Both the position numbers and the translations under genes were made by a program. Under the pieces are notes generated by a model. That model was not told the origin of the DNA, did no database searches, and was given only the letters and a program-made list of their open reading frames with translations. Below are positions 34,065 to 39,699 of a stretch of 39,699 nt of DNA, in pieces. The DNA comes from Mogibacterium sp. (lineage in GTDB: Bacteria; Bacillota; Clostridia; Peptostreptococcales; Anaerovoracaceae), in contig DUVP01000024.1 of NCBI GenBank assembly GCA_012840975.1, forward strand, positions 1 through 39,699, given 5' to 3'. Each line of letters opens with the position of its first letter. The stretch's first letter is position 1.

Positions 34065-34088
34065 TGTTATGGATTATTGTCCATAACA
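34065..34088. repeat. Perfect inverted repeat upstream of the aldolase gene
   Basis: TGTTATGGA (34065-34073) and TCCATAACA (34080-34088) with a six-base spacer, followed by TTTTAAT on the plus strand. It could be a weak terminator of the glycosyltransferase gene or an operator of the aldolase gene. Confidence 0.7.
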
Positions 34089-34102
34089 TTTTAATATGCG
34101 GG

Positions 34103-34119
34103 TATTAATCCAATTAATA
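34103..34119. promoter_or_regulatory. Second palindrome in the aldolase promoter region
   Basis: TATTAAT-CCA-ATTAATA, perfect 7-base arms, 24 bases before the aldolase start codon and overlapping the likely -10 region (TTAATAT). Confidence 0.5.
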
Positions 34120-34142
34120 TAGGGTGTTTATTAGGAGGAGCT

Positions 34143-35366
34143 ATGACTTACGAGCAAGGTTCGGAATTATTAATGAATGCTGTAAGAGGCTTTCACTGCG
34201 GCTGCAAGAAAATGTTCGGTCAAATTGCTTTGAAACTTGACAATGAACAATATATTTCTACAGGCGGAAACAAACTGTTATCTCAAATCAGAGAAGAAGA
34301 CGGTTTTGAAATTTGTGATATCAATACAGGGGATCTCGGACAGATCTTCAAGCATAGTCAGGACAGCAATGCGTTTATATTCGGATGCTCAGCCGATATA
34401 GTAGAAGTGTCCGAAACTCTTGATAAACTTCCTGCATCTCTTGAAGACCTCGCTCAAATAGCCGGTCCGTATGTTGAAGTAATTCCCGATTCATTACCGG
34501 GGAATATTCTCAAAGCTACAAACGGCAGCGGTTCCTGTCTGATAAAAGGTTGCGGTGTGGTGACTATAGCTTCCAATCTGAAAAAAGCTGTCGCCGCTGT
34601 GCAGATTATCGAAAAGAGCTGTCAGGCTTATGTTCACGGCAAGATGATCGGCGGAGCTATTCCTTTTAATGAGGAAACCGCTCAAAAACTTCATCACGAT
34701 TTCATGCATCAATATGTACATGTAAATCAGGAGCCTTATGTTGATTTTACAGGTTTCAATGAGGAAGAGTTCGCTTTGCGAAACAAAATTATTGAATGCG
34801 GGAAAGACCTTGTCAGGAAGGATCTTGTTTATGGTTGCTGGGGCAATATCTCGGCAAAACTTAACGATCATGAGATGCTTATTACACCTACCGCAATGGA
34901 TTACTTCACGATAAAAATCGAAGACATAGTGAAAGTAAATCTTGATACTCTTGATTATGGGCGTCAACGGGTATTCAGCACAGAAGCTAATGTCCATGCA
35001 AGGCTCTATAAAGATTTCCCTGATTGCCGGGCAATTATTCATACTCATTCAAACGGTATAAGTGTATTTGCTGCCTGCGAAGCAGGTTTTACCATAGATA
35101 ATCCGGAGCTTAAGGATATTATCGGTGATATCAAAGTTGCAAATTATGCTTTTCCCGGTAAAGAGCTGGAAGACTCTATTGCATCAGCTCTCTGTGGCAC
35201 GCATTCAATTATAGTTGCACATCATGGAGCTTTCTTTTATGGAGAATCTCTCGATATAGTGTTTGCAGTAGCTGAAGCAGTCGAAAAACGAGCTCAGAAC
35301 ATACTTCAGTTTAACAATCCGGAGCCTGCTTCAGAATCCATGCCTGCACATGACTCTGAAAGCTAG
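34143..35366 (+). CDS. Two-domain class II aldolase/adducin family protein (407 aa)
   Basis: The protein is two class II aldolase-like domains in a row. The C-terminal one (about 200-395) is complete: VYGCWGNISAKL, MLITPTAMDYFTI, the zinc-binding HTHSNG and AHHGAFFYGES, as in L-fuculose-1-phosphate aldolase and ribulose-phosphate epimerase relatives. The N-terminal one (about 1-190) keeps the outline (CGCKKMFGQIALKL, KGCGVVTIASNLKKAVAAVQ) but has no HxH metal motif, so it is probably non-catalytic. Such doubled proteins occur in Clostridia; their substrate is not known to me. AGGAGGAG precedes the ATG, and a strong terminator follows. Confidence 0.88.
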   Translation: MTYEQGSELLMNAVRGFHCGCKKMFGQIALKLDNEQYISTGGNKLLSQIREEDGFEICDINTGDLGQIFKHSQDSNAFIFGCSADIVEVSETLDKLPASLEDLAQIAGPYVEVIPDSLPGNILKATNGSGSCLIKGCGVVTIASNLKKAVAAVQIIEKSCQAYVHGKMIGGAIPFNEETAQKLHHDFMHQYVHVNQEPYVDFTGFNEEEFALRNKIIECGKDLVRKDLVYGCWGNISAKLNDHEMLITPTAMDYFTIKIEDIVKVNLDTLDYGRQRVFSTEANVHARLYKDFPDCRAIIHTHSNGISVFAACEAGFTIDNPELKDIIGDIKVANYAFPGKELEDSIASALCGTHSIIVAHHGAFFYGESLDIVFAVAEAVEKRAQNILQFNNPEPASESMPAHDSES

Positions 35367-35381
35367 ACACTAATGCCATTT

Positions 35382-36110
35382 TCAATTTGATTTTCCGACA
35401 GTCTGTCTTGACAGACTGTCTTTTTTGTATTTGATTTTTCTTGCCCAATAAAGGAAAGGCGTATCCGCAAGACTGGTTATAAAATAAATAATCAGAGTTG
35501 ACACGATTATCTGAATTATTGTCTTTTGCGGGTAAATTCCCCCGAATGCGAATATATTATAAAGAACGGCATTAACGAGCTGCGATGACATTGTTGCAAC
35601 ATTATTTCTTATCCAGAGTCCTTTGGTTTTGTTACCGAATTTGCTTGCAGTTATATCCCATATCTTATGATACAACCATACATCAAGATGCTGGACAATA
35701 ACGAATACTACCAGGCTTGATATAATAACTCTCGGAGTATAAGCAAACAGACCCCTGAAAGCTTCCGATGTTACATCGTTTTCACTCGGAATATACATTA
35801 ACCAGGAAAAACTGACCAACATAAAGAATAAGGCAGACGCTATGCCGACTCTGACCCCCTTGGCAGCATATTTTTTTCCGTAATTTTCACTTAAAATATC
35901 TGTTACAAGGAAAGTTGTCGCAAATAATACATTACCAAGTGTCATCTCTATACCGAAAGCCCGTACAAGTATCATAACTTCTATATTGGCGAGGACAGTA
36001 GCAAGTCCGACCCATGCGTACAATCCGTTTCGGCCAAAAAACTTGTAGGCCAGAACAACCCCTGTGTATTCGATTAATAATGTGATAATTAGTAGAAGCT
36101 CGTTTCTCAT
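35382..36110 (-). CDS. yhhQ: Queuosine precursor transporter, YhhQ/VUT family (242 aa)
   Basis: Membrane importer of queuosine precursors such as preQ0/preQ1. Six or seven hydrophobic segments; family signatures include LATTFLVTDILSENYGKKYA (shown as FLVTDILSENYGKKYA), VVFVIVQHLDVWLYH, and WIRNNVATMSSQLVNAVLY. Start ATG at 36110 (MRNELLLI) follows AGGAG. A preQ1-I riboswitch in the leader supports the substrate. The last codons overlap the terminator of the convergent aldolase gene, which encodes DSLSRQTVG. Confidence 0.95.
   Translation of the reverse strand: MRNELLLIITLLIEYTGVVLAYKFFGRNGLYAWVGLATVLANIEVMILVRAFGIEMTLGNVLFATTFLVTDILSENYGKKYAAKGVRVGIASALFFMLVSFSWLMYIPSENDVTSEAFRGLFAYTPRVIISSLVVFVIVQHLDVWLYHKIWDITASKFGNKTKGLWIRNNVATMSSQLVNAVLYNIFAFGGIYPQKTIIQIIVSTLIIYFITSLADTPFLYWARKIKYKKDSLSRQTVGKSN
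35397..35426 (+). terminator. Terminator of the aldolase gene, inside the yhhQ 3' end
   Basis: GACAGTCTGTC (35397-35407), two-base loop, GACAGACTGTC (35410-35420), then TTTTTT. Near-perfect 11-base stem located within the last codons of the convergent yhhQ gene. Confidence 0.93.
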
Positions 36111-36127
36111 CGTTTCTCCTCCTGCAA

Positions 36128-36161
36128 ATAAAAAAAGCGGTGCAAAACTACAAACACCGCT
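36128..36161 (-). terminator. Riboswitch-controlled terminator before yhhQ
   Basis: Minus strand AGCGGTG...CACCGCT followed by seven T. Its loop contains GTAGTTTT, the exact complement of AAAACTAC in the preQ1 aptamer tail, giving a built-in antiterminator. Confidence 0.9.
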
Positions 36162-36174
36162 GTACATATGCAGA

Positions 36175-36213
36175 TTCCGTAGTTTTTTAAAGCTGGATGG
36201 TTTCGAACAGCTG
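36175..36213 (-). promoter_or_regulatory. preQ1-I riboswitch aptamer of yhhQ
   Basis: Minus strand AGCTG, a 12-base loop TTCGAAACCATC, CAGCT, then the A-rich tail TTAAAAAACTACGG. Stem, 12-base loop beginning TTC and ending CATC, and the AAAAAACTA tail match known preQ1-I aptamers, and the gene behind it is a queuosine-precursor transporter. Confidence 0.9.
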
Positions 36214-36248
36214 ATTTTATTTTCATGTCTTCAATACGTTATATATTC

Positions 36249-38342
36249 TTATCTTGTTCTTACAGACTTAATCTTTGACCAGGTGCTGTAATAGTACTTG
36301 CCCCTAACCTTCCTGAATGTCCTTACTTTTACATAGTAGCGAGTGTTTTTTCTCAGTCTGCTGATTTTTGCATATGATCCGGTCTTTCTTGTTGTTCTAT
36401 ATGTATTATATGTCTTGAAACCCGGACTTCTGCTGTAACGAACCTGATATCCTGAAATCGAAGTTCTGTAAGGCTTGCTTACAACAGCCCACCTGGCTGT
36501 AAGCCCCCTTGTTCTACGTGCAAGACTTCTAATATAAGTTCCCTTAGGTCTGATTGTAAAGGTCTTTTTAACCGTTCCTTCATAATCACCCATAAACTTA
36601 ATAGTGACTGTTGCAATGCCGACATTAAGATGTTTGGAATGATAAACTTTATAGTCAACATTTCTTGTTAATCTTTTGCCGTTATAAGTTACAAAAGGTG
36701 CCTGGTATATATACTTCCCTGTATATGTTTTATTATATATCTTAGAAACTTTTACTGCAGATGCAGGAACTTTACAACTCTCAAAGTTCTCCTTTGCTTT
36801 CTTCTTTGCTTCAACAGCCGCATTATAAGTATTCCGGAGTTCGAGTATTTGTATTTCGAGACTGCTGATTTCTTGTTTTTTATTCTCAATCGATGCTGTA
36901 AGAGAAATAATCCTGTTTGCCGGAACCTCTTCAGCTGCAACTGCACTTAGAATGTCATCAAACCCTTGATAAGATTCAGGATTCCCTCGTTCTACAGAGA
37001 CGGCATTTTCTTTTCTCCAGCTAGCATTCTCTAAATTTTGTTCTGCTTGCTCAAATTTCTGAACTGCGATTTCAATATTGGTCTCCGCTTCATTTAAAGC
37101 CTTTTGAGCAGTCTCTAAGGAAGGCGTTCCCTTAAGAATATCTTCTTTTTCTGCTATTTTTAACTCTATTACTGCAATTTCGTTGAGAATATTTTCTCTC
37201 TTTGCTTGAGATGCTTGTAGTATGTTGTTAAATTCATTTACGAGGTTATTAAGCTTTGTTCTGAATTGATTTGTTGTATATCTTCCGGTAGTGTATCCAC
37301 TATCAAAATAAAAACTTTGCTGAGCATAGCGATAATCAGCATCCCAGGCAAACCCGGTAACACCATATCTGGAATCTATAATATTTTCATAGTGTCCTGT
37401 CGTTTCATTTCCGCTGCTATAAGAGCCTCCATGTTCTTCATATAATATCTTTTCTTCATCATACCATCCTACAAACGGATCTATATATCCCCACGCTAAA
37501 TTTTCTCCAATATTTATAATAGGAGCAAAAGTATGATTAAATGAATAAGCGGAAATAGAATTACTTACCATTGATGCATTCATTAACTGTGCTGAAACTT
37601 TCAGTGCAGAAACATTATGGTTTTCTCTGAGCTGATTACAATTATCAATGAAGTCAAGGGCTTTCTTAATATTTTCTGCTTCTGTACAATTCTTAAGAGT
37701 TTTTTTAAACTTTGTGCTGTTAAGATACGGTGTTAAATTATTGTTTTTTGCAATCTCTATATAATAATCTATGTTTTTGCTAGTAAGGCCATCTAAGAAT
37801 ATCCGACCGGCATTATCAACATCTGCTTGATTCTTTGCAATTTCATTTTCAACTTGAACCAGTTGATTCTGTTTTTCTTTAAGCTGTTCCCGAAGAACTG
37901 CCAGCTCATTGACAATATTTTCATTGTTAGCTGTTATTTTAAGCACTTCATCATAATGAGCCTGAGCTGCCTGCAGATCTGCCGTTGCATTATCTTTTAT
38001 TTCAACCGCGACATTGAACTCTTGTGTCGCAACAGTAACTTCATCTTTTGTAATCTGAACGATATTATTAAAAAGATAATTCGTTCGCTCTTGTGCTGCA
38101 TTATAGTCTGTTTTTGCTTGTTCAAGTTCTTCTTGCATGCTTGCTTTGAGCTCCTCTACCTGCTTCAATTGAGCTTGAGCTTCTTCAAGATTTTTTTTTG
38201 CATTGTTTTCTTTTTCTGAAGATTGCTTATAAGCATTTAAAGCAGAATAATACTCCGTTTCAGAGTCAGCAAAACCTTTAACGGTCATTGTTGTAGCCAC
38301 TATGAAGACAATCAATAAAACAGATAGAATTTTCTTTCTCAA
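36249..38342 (-). CDS. Secreted coiled-coil protein with CAP domain and C-terminal Ig/Fn3-like repeats (697 aa)
   Basis: Signal peptide about 1-25 (hydrophobic LSVLLIVFIVATT, then GFA-DS). Residues 30-180 are a long Glu/Gln/Lys/Ala-rich coiled coil. A CAP/SCP domain spans about 220-348, with His270, Glu280 (in IGENLAWG) and His317 in the places of the usual CAP cavity residues. A second coiled coil covers about 355-530. Residues 545-612 look like the clostridial YTGK...P.V..NGK surface repeat (VSKIYNKTYTGKYIYQAPFV), and 613-697 like a fibronectin-III-type domain (RYYVKVRTFRKVRGKYYYST). No LPxTG or membrane anchor is visible, so it is secreted or held non-covalently. Start is TTG with GGAAGAAG upstream. 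Confidence 0.85.
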   Translation of the reverse strand: MRKKILSVLLIVFIVATTMTVKGFADSETEYYSALNAYKQSSEKENNAKKNLEEAQAQLKQVEELKASMQEELEQAKTDYNAAQERTNYLFNNIVQITKDEVTVATQEFNVAVEIKDNATADLQAAQAHYDEVLKITANNENIVNELAVLREQLKEKQNQLVQVENEIAKNQADVDNAGRIFLDGLTSKNIDYYIEIAKNNNLTPYLNSTKFKKTLKNCTEAENIKKALDFIDNCNQLRENHNVSALKVSAQLMNASMVSNSISAYSFNHTFAPIINIGENLAWGYIDPFVGWYDEEKILYEEHGGSYSSGNETTGHYENIIDSRYGVTGFAWDADYRYAQQSFYFDSGYTTGRYTTNQFRTKLNNLVNEFNNILQASQAKRENILNEIAVIELKIAEKEDILKGTPSLETAQKALNEAETNIEIAVQKFEQAEQNLENASWRKENAVSVERGNPESYQGFDDILSAVAAEEVPANRIISLTASIENKKQEISSLEIQILELRNTYNAAVEAKKKAKENFESCKVPASAVKVSKIYNKTYTGKYIYQAPFVTYNGKRLTRNVDYKVYHSKHLNVGIATVTIKFMGDYEGTVKKTFTIRPKGTYIRSLARRTRGLTARWAVVSKPYRTSISGYQVRYSRSPGFKTYNTYRTTRKTGSYAKISRLRKNTRYYVKVRTFRKVRGKYYYSTWSKIKSVRTR

Positions 38343-38380
38343 ATAATCTTCTTCCTTTTGATTAAATGAAATATGACTTC

Positions 38381-39280
38381 CTATGGTTTATCTTTCTTTC
38401 TATGTGATTTAAGTTCTCCATATGTGAAGAACACCAGTCCAATCCAGATTATTATAAATGCTGCGATTTGAACAACATCAATTTCTTCATGGAACAGAAA
38501 TATTCCACACATTAGAGATATCGTCGGGCTGATATATTGAGCAAGACCTAAAAGAAATAACGACACTCTGGTTGCAGCCATTCCAAACATAGAGACAGGA
38601 ATTACAGTAACCAACCCGCTTAGCAACATAAGGAAATATTTTCCGGGCATATTCATGCTTACCGCTCCCAATCCGCGATTTTCCAAGTAGATTATTGCTA
38701 TTAAAGCCATAAAAGCAAAAGGCATTGTCTCGTGCACCAAAGCAATTATTGCGGGCTGTTCGGATGTCTTTTTTACAACTGAATATATCGCCCAGGTAAT
38801 CGCAAGCCCGAGAGCAACTCCCGGCAGCTGTTTATAGTGAAAAAGTATCAATAAAACTGCTGCAAGTGCCAATCCCATAGCCGTCCCATTGTACTTTGTA
38901 AGTTTTTCCTTGAATATAATTATTCCGAACAAGCATATTACGAGGGGCTCTATATAATAACCTATTGCCGCCTGTATTACTCTTTCCGAATTGACAGCCC
39001 ATATATATATACTCCAGTTTGTTGCAAGTATAAGACCTGCAATAAATGAGCGAACCATATTTTTTTTGTTTTTTAGCGGTTCAAATATCTCCTTAAAGCT
39101 GTATCTCAGTCTTGCTCCTATCAGTGAAAAAATGAACATTGTCATTATTCTATATAATATAATTATCGAGGAATCTATCGGCTTTAATGACTGCCAGTAT
39201 ATAGGTAGAAATCCCCAAATCAACTGTACTGCAAGAACAAGTGTCACTCCTAATTTATAATCTTTTCTTGATTGTTCCAT
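38381..39280 (-). CDS. rarD: EamA family transporter RarD (299 aa)
   Basis: Ten hydrophobic segments in two five-helix EamA repeats. The start LGVTLVLAVQLIWGFLPIYW and TNWSIYIWAVNSERVIQAAI with GYYIEPLV are the RarD signature. Drug/metabolite superfamily; the substrate of RarD is not established, though E. coli RarD is linked to chloramphenicol sensitivity. The Shine-Dalgarno site is weak. Candidate -10 boxes (TATAAT and TATAAA) are present in the AT-rich 98 bases upstream, but no convincing -35. Confidence 0.93.
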   Translation of the reverse strand: MEQSRKDYKLGVTLVLAVQLIWGFLPIYWQSLKPIDSSIIILYRIMTMFIFSLIGARLRYSFKEIFEPLKNKKNMVRSFIAGLILATNWSIYIWAVNSERVIQAAIGYYIEPLVICLFGIIIFKEKLTKYNGTAMGLALAAVLLILFHYKQLPGVALGLAITWAIYSVVKKTSEQPAIIALVHETMPFAFMALIAIIYLENRGLGAVSMNMPGKYFLMLLSGLVTVIPVSMFGMAATRVSLFLLGLAQYISPTISLMCGIFLFHEEIDVVQIAAFIIIWIGLVFFTYGELKSHRKKDKP

Positions 39281-39377
39281 AAATTATCTTTCATTTTATA
39301 TACACTATTACACATGTTGTTATTATACAGCAATTTTTTCACTTTTTGATTTTTGTTTTGCACTTTTTTTATAAAAT

Positions 39378-39407
39378 AAAAAAGCCTTGAAAATTCAAGG
39401 CTTTTTT
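39378..39407 (-). terminator. Terminator of the tRNA-Glu gene
   Basis: AAAAAAGCCTTGAA-AA-TTCAAGGCTTTTTT hairpin directly behind the tRNA; T-runs on both sides. Confidence 0.9.
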
Positions 39408-39409
39408 CG

Positions 39410-39484
39410 TGGTACCGCATTGGGGAATCGAACCCCAGATTCCGCCGTGAGAGGGCGACGTCTTGACCTCTTGACCAATGCGGC
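39410..39484 (-). tRNA. tRNA-Glu (anticodon CTC)
   Basis: Minus strand cloverleaf: acceptor GCCGCAT / ATGCGGT, D-arm GTC-AAGAGGTCAA-GAC, anticodon stem TCGCC / GGCGG around loop CTCTCAC with anticodon CTC at its centre, T-arm TGGGG-TTCGATT-CCCCA, then A and encoded CCA. The body matches bacterial tRNA-Glu. The first acceptor pair is G1-T72 instead of G-C. Confidence 0.95.
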
Positions 39485-39506
39485 TTGATTTGCTGACGCA
39501 AAAAAT

Positions 39507-39535
39507 ATTATAAAGTAAATCTATTAGTTTGTCCA
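39507..39535 (-). promoter_or_regulatory. Promoter of tRNA-Glu
   Basis: Minus strand TGGACA (39530-39535), 17 bases, perfect TATAAT (39507-39512), 23 bases before the tRNA. Confidence 0.85.
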
Positions 39536-39611
39536 CCGATTTTATATTGTTTTTATGCCTTTATCAGAATTCTGTTAATTCGCAAAGTAAGTTCCAGTTT
39601 GAGATAAGTGG

Positions 39612-39641
39612 TGGACTTTAGTCTAAGAAATCTTTTATGAT
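39612..39641 (+). promoter_or_regulatory. Promoter of the gene at the right edge
   Basis: TGGACT (39612-39617), 18 bases, TATGAT (39636-39641). Divergent from the tRNA-Glu promoter; both -35 regions are embedded in GGTGGAC. Confidence 0.55.
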
Positions 39642-39683
39642 GGCTTTTACTCTGAGAAATATTCCTGCCGGAAAGGAGAAATC

Positions 39684-39699
39684 ATGAAAGAATTAAGAG
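39684..39699 (+). CDS. Start of a gene cut by the right edge (MKELR...)
   Basis: ATG at 39684 preceded by AAAGGAG at a good distance and by a promoter 43 bases upstream. Only five codons are visible, so no function can be proposed. Confidence 0.6.

Overview
The window looks like the chromosome of a low-to-mid GC anaerobic Firmicute of the class Clostridia. The signs are Shine-Dalgarno sites of the AGGAGG type before most genes, a CIRCE-controlled groESL operon, Rex, a 2Fe4S-type clostridial ferredoxin, a ferredoxin-dependent 2-oxoacid oxidoreductase, an ECF riboflavin transporter S component behind an FMN riboswitch, a type III pantothenate kinase and a preQ1-I riboswitch. No genus can be fixed from sequence reading alone. 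Nearly everything is on the minus strand; the plus-strand genes are a small ferredoxin, a glycosyltransferase, a two-domain class II aldolase and a gene cut by the right edge.

Layout by region (minus strand unless stated). 1-1537: an AbiE type IV toxin-antitoxin / phage-exclusion pair with its own promoter and operator, lying directly behind the 3' end of guaA, which is a familiar insertion point for genomic islands. 1738-4324: guaB-guaA, the two steps from IMP to GMP. The IMPDH is of the Tritrichomonas-like type and the GMP synthase lacks the glutaminase domain. 4397-5690: a membrane-anchored, Ig-like-domain polysaccharide deacetylase. 5717-7834: groES-groEL with terminator, CIRCE and a near-consensus promoter. 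7856-9608: an OGG-type DNA glycosylase and a P-loop protein with an Asp23-like tail. 9622-9915 (+): a 55-residue 2[4Fe-4S] ferredoxin with promoter and terminator. 9917-10883: acpP-rex.

10910-26840 is one long co-directional run: tatD-tilS-ftsH-pucR-coaX-dusB-(orphan solute-binding lipoprotein)-pepV-[FMN riboswitch]-ribU-tsaE-tsaB-rimI-tsaD-ABC-F. Most junctions overlap or are under 40 bases apart. It joins tRNA modification (TilS lysidine, DusB dihydrouridine, the TsaB/D/E part of t6A synthesis), protein quality control, cofactor supply (CoA, flavin) and translation rescue or resistance (ABC-F).

26873-29151: metG and a small four-helix membrane protein, each with a promoter. 29163-32718: a five-gene operon of an unknown P-loop NTPase followed by the delta, alpha, beta and gamma subunits of a Vor/Kor-type 2-oxoacid:ferredoxin oxidoreductase, preceded by a leader carrying an intrinsic terminator (probable attenuator). 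32746-35426 (+): a GT4 glycosyltransferase that may be translated from an almost leaderless mRNA, then a tandem-duplicated class II aldolase behind two palindromes. 35382-36213: a queuosine-precursor transporter under a preQ1-I riboswitch with a clear terminator/antiterminator switch. 36249-38342: a large secreted coiled-coil/CAP/Fn3 protein. 38381-39280: a RarD-type EamA transporter. 39378-39535: tRNA-Glu(CTC) with promoter and terminator. 39612-39699 (+): the promoter and first codons of the next gene.

No stretch longer than about 300 bases lacks a gene. The most unusual items are the guaB/guaA pair, the P-loop/Asp23-like fusion, the attenuated NTPase-Vor operon, the duplicated aldolase, and the deacetylase with an altered metal-binding motif.
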